NCBI GenBank assembly: GCA_965603075.1 | Contig: CBFDBO010000017.1 | Span: 8,159 to 72,158, forward strand | From: JABJOR01 sp965603075 | GTDB taxonomy: Bacteria; Pseudomonadota; Alphaproteobacteria; Rhodospirillales; Casp-alpha2 | Direction of reading: 5' to 3' | Length of the DNA: 64,000 nt | Part shown: positions 53,416 through 62,525 of the stretch, one piece after another | How positions within the stretch are numbered: position 1 is the stretch's first letter | How the letters are laid out: each line of letters begins with the position of its first letter | The notes under the pieces: model-generated | The model's input: only the letters and a program-made list of their open reading frames with translations | Database searches by the model: none | Told to the model about the DNA's origin: nothing | Translations under genes and position numbers: made by a program

Positions 53416-53442
53416 GTAGAAGTCTCCCTTGATTATAAAAAA

Positions 53443-54384
53443 TTATGAAGATGCAAAGAACGGTTTTCCCAGACAAGCTGGGGCATTTAGGCTGGCTTTT
53501 GCCTTGTCACGGGAAATGGCAACCAGAACAACAATGGTAACAATATAGGGTAACATAGACAGGACTTGCGCGTCGATATCAACACCAAACCCTTGAATGT
53601 GGAGCTGAATAACGGTAACGCCCCCAAACAAATATGCTCCCATCAATGCGCGGCCCGGACGCCACGCAGCAAAAACCACAATGGCAAGGGCAATCCAGCC
53701 CCGACCCGCGGTCATATCCTCAACCCATAACGGGGTTTGAACCATGGATAAGTACGCCCCACCAAGACCTGCGCAGGCACCGCCAAAGGCCAGCGCCATC
53801 AGGCGAACACCAATAACGTTGTAACCAATGGCATGGGCGGCGTCATGATTGTCCCCAACGGCGCGTAAGATTAAGCCTGCGCGGGTTTTGGTTAAGAACC
53901 ACCAAACGCCAAAGACCAGCGCAAATGACACATAAACCAGCGGGTCATGAGAAAACAATATAGGCCCAATAATGGGGATATCAGACAGTAGATAAATATG
54001 GATATTGGCAAGCGATTGCGTGGTTTTACCAGAATAGGCCTGTCCCCAAAGGGCGGAAATACCAAGCCCAAAGATGGTCAGTGCCAAACCGGTTGCAACC
54101 TGATTGGCCATTAGAATTTGTGTCAGGACACCAAACAACAGCGCTGCTATGGCACCCGCAATGGCGGCGGCAATAACACCGGATATAAATGATCCGGTTT
54201 CAAAGGTAACGGCAAACCCGGCAATGGCGCCCAACACCATCATGCCTTCGATACCTAAATTAAGAACCCCGGAGCGTTCAACAACTAGCTCGCCAATGGC
54301 CGCAAAGACCAATGGTGTTGCCGCCACTATGATGCCTTGAAGAATAAGAATTGATAAATCCATTGCCTTATTCTCCTGCTTCAA
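53443..54384 (-). CDS. Nucleoside-type ABC permease (second subunit)
   Basis: 313 residues, about eight helices. ATPLVFAAIGELVVERSGVLNLGIEGMMVLGAIAGF at the N-terminus and LILRAVGDNHDAAHAIGYNVIGVRLMALAFGGACAGLGGAYLS match the YufQ/NupQ branch of the BMP-dependent permeases. It pairs with the 363-residue permease, whose gene overlaps it by 17 bases, to form the inner-membrane channel. Confidence 0.87.
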   Translation of the reverse strand: MKQENKAMDLSILILQGIIVAATPLVFAAIGELVVERSGVLNLGIEGMMVLGAIAGFAVTFETGSFISGVIAAAIAGAIAALLFGVLTQILMANQVATGLALTIFGLGISALWGQAYSGKTTQSLANIHIYLLSDIPIIGPILFSHDPLVYVSFALVFGVWWFLTKTRAGLILRAVGDNHDAAHAIGYNVIGVRLMALAFGGACAGLGGAYLSMVQTPLWVEDMTAGRGWIALAIVVFAAWRPGRALMGAYLFGGVTVIQLHIQGFGVDIDAQVLSMLPYIVTIVVLVAISRDKAKASLNAPACLGKPFFASS

Positions 54385-55459
54385 TAGGGGGGGCTATTTT
54401 GGGTGGGGCGATTCTTCGAAGGCGATATTTGGTAAATACATCAATCCCCAATAAGAAGAACAAGAACATACCTTGGAATACGCCCGTTACGGCGCTGGGC
54501 AAGTTCATCATGATTTGTGCTGTTTCGCCACCGATATAGGTCAGCGCCATGACAAACCCGGCGAGCAATATCCCGATGGGATTTAAGCGCCCTAGAAAGA
54601 CAACAATAATGGCGGTAAATCCATAGCCAACGGGCAAGGATGGCACCAATTGACCAACGGGTCCGGCGGTTTCAAATAACCCAGCAAGACCGGCAAGGCC
54701 GCCCGATATCATTAGACATTTCCAAACGATTTTGTTTTCCACAAACCCGCCAAATCGTGCGGCTTTTGGTGATTGCCCCATGACCTTGATTTGGAAGCCA
54801 AACATGTGGCGCGATAGAACAAACCAAGCAACGGCAACCGCGATTAATGCCGCAATAAATCCAACATGGGCGCGGGAGCCTTCGATTAATATGGGCAATA
54901 AAGCCGCATCATGAAAGATCCGACTTTCGGGAAAATTCATCCCCTCGGGATCCATTAATGGCCCGTGGACAAGAACGCTGAGGGTCAAGATGGCAACATA
55001 GGTTAGCATCAAGCTGACCAAGATTTCATTGGCATTGTAGCGGGTTCGAAGAAGCGCTGGGATCGCCGCCCAAAACATACCGCCGAGGATACCCGCTATA
55101 CACATCAATGGTAGCACGATGACGCTGTCTACTTCATAGAATGCCAAGGCAACACTGCCCCCGGCGACGGCGCCTGCGACAAATTGCCCCTCGGCCCCGA
55201 TGTTCCATACCCCGGCCCGAAAACCAAAAGACAATCCGATGGCGATTAAAATAAGCGGTGTTGCCTTAACGACCATTTCTGTCAGGGCGTAGGAGTCAAA
55301 GAGGGGTTCAAAGAAAATAATTGAGATCGCCTTTACGGGCGGTTTACCCAATACAGCAAACATGAGCATGCCAGCCAAAATGGTCAAAACAATGGCAATG
55401 ACGGGGGTCATATACAGAAGCTTAGTAGAAACCTCTTTGCGGGGTTCTAAGCGGATCAT
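54368..55459 (-). CDS. Nucleoside-type ABC permease (first subunit)
   Basis: 363 residues, about ten helices. LILIAIGLSFGFRAGVWNIGAEGQFVAGAVAGG and LRTRYNANEILVSLMLTYVAI are typical of the YufP/NupP branch, as is the late segment GYGFTAIIVVFLGRLNPIGILLAGF. Its start codon shares a base with the ATPase stop (TAATG). It works with the second permease, the BMP protein and the double ATPase. Confidence 0.87.
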   Translation of the reverse strand: MIRLEPRKEVSTKLLYMTPVIAIVLTILAGMLMFAVLGKPPVKAISIIFFEPLFDSYALTEMVVKATPLILIAIGLSFGFRAGVWNIGAEGQFVAGAVAGGSVALAFYEVDSVIVLPLMCIAGILGGMFWAAIPALLRTRYNANEILVSLMLTYVAILTLSVLVHGPLMDPEGMNFPESRIFHDAALLPILIEGSRAHVGFIAALIAVAVAWFVLSRHMFGFQIKVMGQSPKAARFGGFVENKIVWKCLMISGGLAGLAGLFETAGPVGQLVPSLPVGYGFTAIIVVFLGRLNPIGILLAGFVMALTYIGGETAQIMMNLPSAVTGVFQGMFLFFLLGIDVFTKYRLRRIAPPKIAPPIEAGE

Positions 55460-56982
55460 TACGCGACCTCCTTCTTAGCACTAGAATGCACACCACCCAT
55501 AAGCAGGCCGATTTCCTCGATGGAAATACTGCCCGTGGGTAAGGGGGCGGAAAGTTTGCCTTCTGCGATGACGGCAAAATTTGTTGATATGGCCATGAGC
55601 TCATCTAAGTCTTGCGAGATCACCAAAATAGCGGCGCCCCCTTTGGCAAGTTCTTGCAACGCGCGATGGATATCGGCGGCGGCGGCGGCGTCCACACCCC
55701 ACGTGGGTTGTAAGATGACCAACACCGTTGGGGTTTGTAGGATTTCACGGCCAACAATGAATTTCTGTAAATTACCCCCCGATAGGCTGGAGGCCAAGCT
55801 GTCTATATTGTTTGTTTTAACATTGAATTTATCGACCACTTCGGTGGCAAATTCATGGGCGATGGCTAAATCAATGATGCCATTTTTCTCCATACCCATG
55901 CGGGTTCGGGCCGACAAAATTGTGTTTTCCCAAAGCGACATATCCGGAACCGCGCCATGCCCTAAACGTTCTTCTGGGACCGAACACATTCCAAACTCAC
56001 GACGTTTTGTTGGATTGGTATTACCCAATGAAGTTCCATCAATTTTTATAGTATCGGGGGCGGATTGAACTTCGCCGGTCAAGACTTCCATAAGTTCGAC
56101 CTGACCATTGCCAGCAACACCCGCCACACCCAGAATTTCACCGGCGCGGACAGAAAAGGAAATATTGTGCAGATCAACACCGAATGGATCGTGGCTGGCC
56201 ATGGATAAACCGGAGACGGTTAAACGTTCTTCACCCATATTTGCTTCTTGTGGTTCGGGTAGATAAAGGGTCGACCCGATCATCATTTCAGCCATGCTAC
56301 GGGCTGTTTCATTTTTCGGGTCACATTCGCCCACCACTTTGCCGCCCCGTAAGACGGTGGCTTGATCACAAAGAACTTTAATCTCCTCCAACTTGTGCGA
56401 GATATAAAGAATGGAACAACCTTCGGAGGATAGTTTGCGCAACGTGGCGAACAGAATTTCTACTTCCTGTGGGGTAAGAACCGATGTTGGCTCATCCATG
56501 ATCAACAAGCGTGGGTTTTGTAATAAACACCGTACGATCTCGACCCGCTGGCGTTCGCCGACAGACAAAGAACCAATTAACCGTGTGGGATCAAGGGGCA
56601 GACCATAGGCCTCTGAGATTTCAATAATTTGCTGATTTAAGTTTGTGCCGACGGCTTCTTTGTTCATGCCAAGGGCAACGTTTTCGGCAACACTGAGGGC
56701 CTCAAATAATGAAAAGTGTTGGAACACCATACCAACGCCATGGGCGCGGGCTTCGCTGGGTCTGGCGGGGGCGTAGGGGGCGCCGCCGAAATGCATGTCC
56801 CCTTCATCGGGGCGCATAACACCGTAAATCATTTTCACTAGCGTGGATTTCCCAGCCCCGTTTTCACCTAACAAGGCATGGATTTCACCCGGCTTGATCG
56901 AAAAGCCAACGCTGTCGTTGGCGATCACACCGGGGAAGCGTTTTGTGATGTTTGATAGATGCAGAAGCGTATTCTCCATCAT
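55459..56982 (-). CDS. Double ABC ATPase of the BMP/nucleoside importer
   Basis: 507 residues with two nucleotide-binding domains. The first has GENGAGKSTLVKMIYG, LSVGERQRVEIVRCLL and LLIMDEPTSVLTPQE. The second has GVAGNGQVELMEVLTG in place of a canonical Walker A lysine and LSGGNLQKFIVGREILQTPTVLVILQPTWGVDAAAAADIHRAL. The degenerate second site, including the missing Walker A Lys and Q for E in Walker B, is usual for sugar/nucleoside-type ATPases. It overlaps the xdhC start region by four bases. Confidence 0.9.
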   Translation of the reverse strand: MMENTLLHLSNITKRFPGVIANDSVGFSIKPGEIHALLGENGAGKSTLVKMIYGVMRPDEGDMHFGGAPYAPARPSEARAHGVGMVFQHFSLFEALSVAENVALGMNKEAVGTNLNQQIIEISEAYGLPLDPTRLIGSLSVGERQRVEIVRCLLQNPRLLIMDEPTSVLTPQEVEILFATLRKLSSEGCSILYISHKLEEIKVLCDQATVLRGGKVVGECDPKNETARSMAEMMIGSTLYLPEPQEANMGEERLTVSGLSMASHDPFGVDLHNISFSVRAGEILGVAGVAGNGQVELMEVLTGEVQSAPDTIKIDGTSLGNTNPTKRREFGMCSVPEERLGHGAVPDMSLWENTILSARTRMGMEKNGIIDLAIAHEFATEVVDKFNVKTNNIDSLASSLSGGNLQKFIVGREILQTPTVLVILQPTWGVDAAAAADIHRALQELAKGGAAILVISQDLDELMAISTNFAVIAEGKLSAPLPTGSISIEEIGLLMGGVHSSAKKEVA

Positions 56983-58031
56983 GAGCTCTCCCTCAAATTT
57001 TCCCTGATTATCGTCGTACTTTTATTTGTACTTGTTGTGGATGCTATTGATTGCATCTGTTGTAACCGTAGCAGTAAATCAGCCGCCAGTGACAGTGCTA
57101 TTATTGCGGGTTCTTTGCCGTCCAATCCTTTGATGCCAATGGGGGCATTCATCCGGGCGATGGAATGTTCGGGTATAGCGAACTCTTTCAAGCGCTTTGC
57201 AAAACGAACCCGTTTGGTTTTTGAGGCAATTACACCCAGATAGGCAAATTTGTCTTGCGCCAAAACGGCATGACAAATTTCAAAATCCAGATTGTGTGAA
57301 TAGCTCATGACAACATGAAAGGCATCCAAAGGTGCATGTTCAGCAAGGCTTTGCGGTGTTTGGGTGACCAGTTTGTTAATTGAAGAAGGGATGGATTCTG
57401 GATAACGCGAGTTTGATGTATCAACCCAGTAAATCTCAAAGGGCAGGTCTTCAAACGCTTTCACAACGGCCCGGCCCACATGCCCCGCGCCATATAAAAA
57501 TAACGGCGTGAGCGTTTTGCCAAGGGGTTCTATAAACCAACCATCAATTAATTTGGCTTCTCTTTTTTGGATGCCTGATTGCAATTCTCGCACCCCATGT
57601 CGAACGCTCAAAGGCCAATTTTTGTCATCATCTTTACGGTTATGAGAGAATCCTATGGGACTACCGGATTGAATTTGTCGTACCGCAATCAAGTTTTCAC
57701 CTTCATCCTGTAGCACGGATATTTCATCATCAGAGATCACTTCAAACAGTAATTTAATAAAGCCCCCACAACACTGCCCCAGTGAGGGACCCAGTGGGTA
57801 ATCGCGGACCATGCGTGTCCAAGGTGCTTGCGCGGATGATAGAAGTTTACGGGCTTGGGTCAGGGCTTCTTGTTCCAAAGTTCCGCCGCCAATGGTTCCC
57901 GTGAAGGCCAATGTGCTGACGTTCATGTAGGTTCCTGCCTCGCGCGGGGTTGAGCCTTTTGCATCGATGATGCTGACCCGTACCACGGGACCGTGTTCAG
58001 ATATTTGCGCTACTAGCGAGGCAAAGCTCAT
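56979..58031 (-). CDS. xdhC: Xanthine dehydrogenase accessory protein XdhC
   Basis: 350 residues. GPVVRVSIIDAKGSTPREAGTYMNVS and TIGGGTLEQEALTQAR at the N-terminus, GPSLGQCCGGFIKLLFE with the paired cysteines, and a Rossmann segment LFLYGAGHVGRAVVKAFEDLPFEIYWVD identify XdhC. It binds molybdenum cofactor, promotes its sulfuration and inserts it into xanthine dehydrogenase. It overlaps the dehydrogenase stop by four bases and is followed by the importer genes. Confidence 0.93.
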   Translation of the reverse strand: MSFASLVAQISEHGPVVRVSIIDAKGSTPREAGTYMNVSTLAFTGTIGGGTLEQEALTQARKLLSSAQAPWTRMVRDYPLGPSLGQCCGGFIKLLFEVISDDEISVLQDEGENLIAVRQIQSGSPIGFSHNRKDDDKNWPLSVRHGVRELQSGIQKREAKLIDGWFIEPLGKTLTPLFLYGAGHVGRAVVKAFEDLPFEIYWVDTSNSRYPESIPSSINKLVTQTPQSLAEHAPLDAFHVVMSYSHNLDFEICHAVLAQDKFAYLGVIASKTKRVRFAKRLKEFAIPEHSIARMNAPIGIKGLDGKEPAIIALSLAADLLLRLQQMQSIASTTSTNKSTTIIRENLRESS

Positions 58032-61000
58032 GTTTGATCCGCCTTTACCCGCTCAACCGCGGCCAGTATCCGTTCGGGTGTGGCGGGCGCGTCGAGGTCT
58101 GGATAGGTTTCGTAATCACCCGCCGCCGATACAGCGTCGGATAACGCCATGAGACTTGAAATCCCCAGCATAAGAGGGGGCTCGCCCACGGCTTTGGAAC
58201 GATAGATGGATTTCTCGGGGTTCTCGCCCTTTTCCCATAAATCAATCCGCATGTCGGTTGGACGGTCCGCCAGTGTGGGAATTTTATAGGTGGAGGGCGC
58301 GTGGGTCTTTAAATGACCGCTATCATCCCACCACAATTCTTCGGTGGTCAACCAGCCGGTTCCTTGCACGTAGGCACCTTCAATCTGACCTTTGTCGAGG
58401 ACGGGGTTTAGGGATTTACCCGCATCGTGCAGAATGTCGGTTCTGACCACCCGGTTTTCTCCGGTCAGGGTGTCGATGGCAACCTCGGTCACCGCCGCGC
58501 CATAGGCGAAATAAAAGAACGGGCGACCTTGGGCGGTTTCTTTGTCCCAATGAATTTTCGGGGTTGCGTAAAACCCTGTTGCGGAAAGCGAGATCCGGTT
58601 GCGGTAAGCTTCGCCAATGAGATCATCAAAGGGGACTGTTTCGTTGCCAATTTCAATCCCTTTTGGGGTGAAGCTGATTTGCTCAGAGGATACATTCCAC
58701 TTTTGGGCGGCAAATTCTACCAAGCGGGCTTTGATCTTTTGACAGGCGTCCACCGCCGCCATGCCGTTCATATCCGTTCCCGATGATGCGGCGGTGGCCG
58801 AGGTGTTGGGAACTTTGGCGGTATTGGTGGCGGTAATTTTAACCCGGTCAATGTTGACCTGAAAACTTTCTGCAACAACTTGGGCGACTTTGGTGAATAG
58901 CCCTTGCCCCATTTCGGTGCCGCCGTGGTTTAGATGAATGGAGCCGTCATTATATACATGCACCAACGCCCCGGCCTGATTAAGGAATGTCAGGGTGAAT
59001 GAAATACCGAACTTTACCGGGGTCATGGCGAGGCCCCGTTTTAGGATGGGGCTGGTTTTATTCCATAGCCTGATTTCAGTGCGTCGCGCATCATAATCCG
59101 AGGTGGCGCGCAATTCTTCGACCAGTTCGTCAATAATGCAATCTTCCACGGTCATGTCATAGTGCGTGACCGAGCGATCACCAAGGACGCCCATGGCATC
59201 GTAATAATTCACGCGGCGAACTTCCAAGGGATCTTTACCTAATTGATGGGCGATTTCATCGATGACGCGTTCGATGCCCACCATGCCTTGCGGTCCCCCA
59301 AACCCACGGAAGGCCGTATTGGATACCGTGTTGGTTTTACAGCGATAGGACGTGATCGTTGTGTTGCCCAGATAGTATGTATTGTCCGCGTGGAACATGG
59401 CGCGGTCGCAGATGGGGACCGACAGATCATAGGACATGCCACAGCGAACGGCTTGTTCAAATTCGATGCCTTCAATGCGGCCTGTATCATCAAAGCCGAC
59501 CGTATAGGCAATACGGAAATCATGGCGCTTGCCGGTGATGATCATATCTTGATCCCGGTCGTAACAAACTTTGGCCGGATGCCCGGTCATTTTGGCAACA
59601 AGGGAAGCAGCGGCGGCGGGTAAGTTACCGTTGCTTTCTTTGCCGCCAAATGCGCCCCCCATGCGGCGGACCTCGACAGTTACATCATGATTGGCAAGAT
59701 TTAGAACCTTGGCGATAACGTGTTGAATTTCGCTGGGATGCTGGGTCGAGCTGTGCACGGTAATGTCGTTGTCTTCACCGGGTACGGCAAGGGCCACTTG
59801 GCCTTCCAAATAAAAGTGCTCTTGTCCGCCGAGATGAAATTGACCGCTTAGGCTGTTTTTCGCCTTCGCAATGGCGGATTTTGCGTCACCCCGCGCCATA
59901 ATATAGGGCGCTTCCAATAAGGACCCCGCTTCCATCGCCTGATCCACGGTGATAATAGCGGGCAGGTCTTCATATTCGATAATCGCCAGGGTAGAGGCCG
60001 CGCGGGCAACTTCTAAATCCTCCGCCGCCACGGCAAAAATCGATTGTCCGGCGTATTCAACTAAATTCGTGGCGAATAACGGGTCGTCGCCCATGGCGGG
60101 GCTGATGTCATTGGTGCCGGGAATATCACTTGCTGATATGACACACACAACACCGGGGGCCGCGCGCACCGCTGATAAATCCATGGACACAATACGGGCG
60201 TGCGGACGATCGGTCATGGCAACATGGACGTTTAGCGTCCCCGTCGGGGTGGCGATGTCATCGATAAAGACCGCTTCACCAGCAACATGTTTATGTCCGC
60301 TGTCATGGCGGTGGGAATCGTGAACGCCGCCCTTAATGCTATCAATATTATCCGGGTTATTCGGTGATTTTCTGTCTTCTCCAAGCGAACTGTCGAGACG
60401 GGGTCCGGCGATGGCTGCACCGCGACCAACCAACCGTGTCTCGGTTAAATTTTGATGGCTTTCGCCAAAATATTTTTGCAGCAAGTTTCGCGCCACACTT
60501 ATTCTGTAATCACTTGAGGCCCGCATGTCGGTGAGCGGGGTGAAATCAGTGCTAAAGCTCGCCATTGCGGATGTAATGGTCTCCGCGTTCCATGGTTTTC
60601 CCAGCAATGAGGCTTCAACGGCGCGTGCCCGTTTCGGGATGGCAGCCATACCACCGAAGGCGATGCGAGCGCGGGTCACGGTACCGTCCTCTACCCGAAC
60701 ATCAAAACACCCACACACAGCGGATATGTCTTGATCAAATCGTTTGGTGATTTTGTAACAAGCAAGACGGTTGGCAGATTCGGTGTGGGGGTCAGGAAGG
60801 GGGATTTCGATGGCTTCTAAAAATTCACCGGGGGTGCGGTCTTGTTTACCGTAATCAATGAAAAAGTCTTCGATGGGCAGGCTGCGCCGGGTGCCCGCTT
60901 TGTTTAAAACCAGCGTCGCATTCAAAACGATTAAGGCGGGCGGCGTATCACCGATGGGGGAGCCATTGGCGATGTTGCCGCCGATGGTCCCGGTGTTACG

Positions 61001-61906
61001 AACCTGCACCGCGCCGATGCGCCGCATCATTTCACCGAAATCGGGGAATAGTGTTGCGATCCGCGCCAGGGCGTCTGTATAGGTAACCCCCGCACCGATG
61101 GTTAATTTACCCGCTTCTTCGGTTATGTTTTGCAATTCAGGGACCCGGCCCAAATAAATGGTCGTTTCCAATTTACGGTGGCCTTTGGTCACCCATAACC
61201 CCACATCCGTTGCCCCCGCCACCAAAATAGCGTCTGGGTTTTCGGCGTAACACCGCGCGAGATCATCTAAATTACCCGGTGACAGCATGCGCTGATCATT
61301 GTTGCTGTAATCAACCAAATCCGAATGGGTGGCGTTTTCTAACCAAGAACGTTCATGATTGCCCCGCTCAATTTCCCACGCCGGGGCGGCGTAGTTGGTG
61401 ACGCTGTTCATGGCGGCGGCGATGGGGCCATAGCCGGTACAGCGGCATAAATTTCCCGCCAGTAAATCGGGGGCATCTTCGGTGTCCATGGGTTGATCCG
61501 ACAAATAAGCCGCGTACAGGGACATGACAAAACCGGGGGTACAAAAGCCACATTGCGATCCATGTTTATCGACCATGGCCTGTTGCACGGGGTGCAGTTC
61601 GCCCTCTGGGGATTTAACGGATTCCACCGTGCGGATGGATTTTCCCTCTAACATACCCACAAACTGAATGCAGGCATTAACGGCGCGGTGGGTAATATTT
61701 TGGCCACCCTTGATTTCGCCCTTTATTTCGCCCTTTATTTCACCCATGACAACGCTGCACGCCCCGCAATCGCCCTCCGCGCAGCCTTCCTTGGTGCCGG
61801 ACAGGGCGCGGGTATCACGCAGATAATTCAATAATGTCATGGTGGGGGACACATCGTTCAAGACGACTTGTTCACCATTAAGCAGGAACGTGACGGAATT
61901 TGACAT
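58028..61906 (-). CDS. xdhAB: Single-chain xanthine dehydrogenase (XdhA-XdhB fusion)
   Basis: 1292 residues. Two [2Fe-2S] domains use C42, C47, C50, C79 (GCAEGDCGACSVV) and C119, C122, C154, C156 (CGFCTPG, CRCTG). The FAD domain is near 195-480 (GATDVGLWVTKG, TIGGNIANGSPIGD). A charged, His-containing linker near 505-545 (DSHRHDSGHKHVAGEA) leads to the molybdopterin domain, with AFRGFGGPQGM and catalytic Glu in VGEPPLMLGISSLMA. In most Alphaproteobacteria the two halves are separate genes; here the break is sealed. GEIK is repeated three times at 55-66. It oxidises hypoxanthine and xanthine to urate in the cytoplasm. Confidence 0.94.
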   Translation of the reverse strand: MSNSVTFLLNGEQVVLNDVSPTMTLLNYLRDTRALSGTKEGCAEGDCGACSVVMGEIKGEIKGEIKGGQNITHRAVNACIQFVGMLEGKSIRTVESVKSPEGELHPVQQAMVDKHGSQCGFCTPGFVMSLYAAYLSDQPMDTEDAPDLLAGNLCRCTGYGPIAAAMNSVTNYAAPAWEIERGNHERSWLENATHSDLVDYSNNDQRMLSPGNLDDLARCYAENPDAILVAGATDVGLWVTKGHRKLETTIYLGRVPELQNITEEAGKLTIGAGVTYTDALARIATLFPDFGEMMRRIGAVQVRNTGTIGGNIANGSPIGDTPPALIVLNATLVLNKAGTRRSLPIEDFFIDYGKQDRTPGEFLEAIEIPLPDPHTESANRLACYKITKRFDQDISAVCGCFDVRVEDGTVTRARIAFGGMAAIPKRARAVEASLLGKPWNAETITSAMASFSTDFTPLTDMRASSDYRISVARNLLQKYFGESHQNLTETRLVGRGAAIAGPRLDSSLGEDRKSPNNPDNIDSIKGGVHDSHRHDSGHKHVAGEAVFIDDIATPTGTLNVHVAMTDRPHARIVSMDLSAVRAAPGVVCVISASDIPGTNDISPAMGDDPLFATNLVEYAGQSIFAVAAEDLEVARAASTLAIIEYEDLPAIITVDQAMEAGSLLEAPYIMARGDAKSAIAKAKNSLSGQFHLGGQEHFYLEGQVALAVPGEDNDITVHSSTQHPSEIQHVIAKVLNLANHDVTVEVRRMGGAFGGKESNGNLPAAAASLVAKMTGHPAKVCYDRDQDMIITGKRHDFRIAYTVGFDDTGRIEGIEFEQAVRCGMSYDLSVPICDRAMFHADNTYYLGNTTITSYRCKTNTVSNTAFRGFGGPQGMVGIERVIDEIAHQLGKDPLEVRRVNYYDAMGVLGDRSVTHYDMTVEDCIIDELVEELRATSDYDARRTEIRLWNKTSPILKRGLAMTPVKFGISFTLTFLNQAGALVHVYNDGSIHLNHGGTEMGQGLFTKVAQVVAESFQVNIDRVKITATNTAKVPNTSATAASSGTDMNGMAAVDACQKIKARLVEFAAQKWNVSSEQISFTPKGIEIGNETVPFDDLIGEAYRNRISLSATGFYATPKIHWDKETAQGRPFFYFAYGAAVTEVAIDTLTGENRVVRTDILHDAGKSLNPVLDKGQIEGAYVQGTGWLTTEELWWDDSGHLKTHAPSTYKIPTLADRPTDMRIDLWEKGENPEKSIYRSKAVGEPPLMLGISSLMALSDAVSAAGDYETYPDLDAPATPERILAAVERVKADQT
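61707..61742 (-). repeat. Three tandem 12-base in-frame repeats in the xanthine dehydrogenase gene
   Basis: CCCTTGATTTCG, CCCTTTATTTCG and CCCTTTATTTCA (plus-strand reading) lie head to tail and encode GEIK three times at residues 55-66, in the loop between the first iron-sulfur cysteine group and NACI. Confidence 0.9.
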
Positions 61907-61908
61907 TC

Positions 61909-62274
61909 TTAACTGCCGCGATACGTAGAATAGCCAAAGGGCGATATCAGCAGGGGCACATGATAATGATCGTTTGATGCATCGATACCAAAACGAATAG
62001 GCACAATATTTAAAAAGCGCGGACCGTCCCCATTGGTTCCATGTGCGGTTCCTTGCTTATCGAGATAATCACCGACGTGAAAGACCAGTTCGTATTCGCC
62101 GGTTTGATAGGCTTCGCCTTCTAATAAAGGGCTATCACAGCGACCATCATTATTGGTCTGTACGGAACACAGTTTTTGGCGGGCATCGCCCTTAACACTG
62201 TAAAGATCGATGTGAACGCCGGCGGCAGGCATGCCCACGGCAGTGTCGAGTACGTGCGTCGTTAAACGGCCCAT
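61909..62274 (-). CDS. uraH: 5-hydroxyisourate hydrolase (transthyretin-like)
   Basis: 121 residues. LTTHVLDTAVGMPAAGVHIDLY at the start, FHVGDYLD in the middle, HYHVPLLISPFGYSTYRGS at the end: the terminal YRGS and the histidine positions are the catalytic signature of HIU hydrolases, not transport transthyretins. It opens 5-hydroxyisourate from PuuD to OHCU for UraD. It is the first gene of the long minus-strand operon and starts two bases before the xanthine dehydrogenase gene. The 251-base upstream gap is divergent with the MmgE/PrpD gene. Confidence 0.94.
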   Translation of the reverse strand: MGRLTTHVLDTAVGMPAAGVHIDLYSVKGDARQKLCSVQTNNDGRCDSPLLEGEAYQTGEYELVFHVGDYLDKQGTAHGTNGDGPRFLNIVPIRFGIDASNDHYHVPLLISPFGYSTYRGS

Positions 62275-62365
62275 TTTGTATCCCTGTTCTATATTTTGTT
62301 ATTATTATCATTTTATATAGTACTGAATTTAGAATTCTTCCGGTTCTATTTTTCAGATTGATCAT

Positions 62366-62405
62366 AATAACCGGGAATGCTGTCTCTACTATCGGTTATT
62401 TTTTG
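62366..62405 (+). terminator. Terminator-like hairpin in the uraH-MmgE divergent region
   Basis: AATAACCG (62366-62373) pairs with CGGTTATT (62393-62400) with a 19-base loop, and the final TT runs into TTTT at 62401-62404. It is oriented toward the plus-strand MmgE/PrpD gene, 120 bases before its start. No plus-strand gene ends upstream, so it may be an attenuator or block antisense transcription. Confidence 0.4.
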
Positions 62406-62525
62406 ATAATGAGTAAAAATTTATCTACTGTGAATTTTATTTGCTTGTTGCCGGGGATAATCAGCCTAAAGGTTATAGTCGGAATTTCGTGACTTCGGTG
62501 GATTAAATGGGAAAATAATGGGGGT

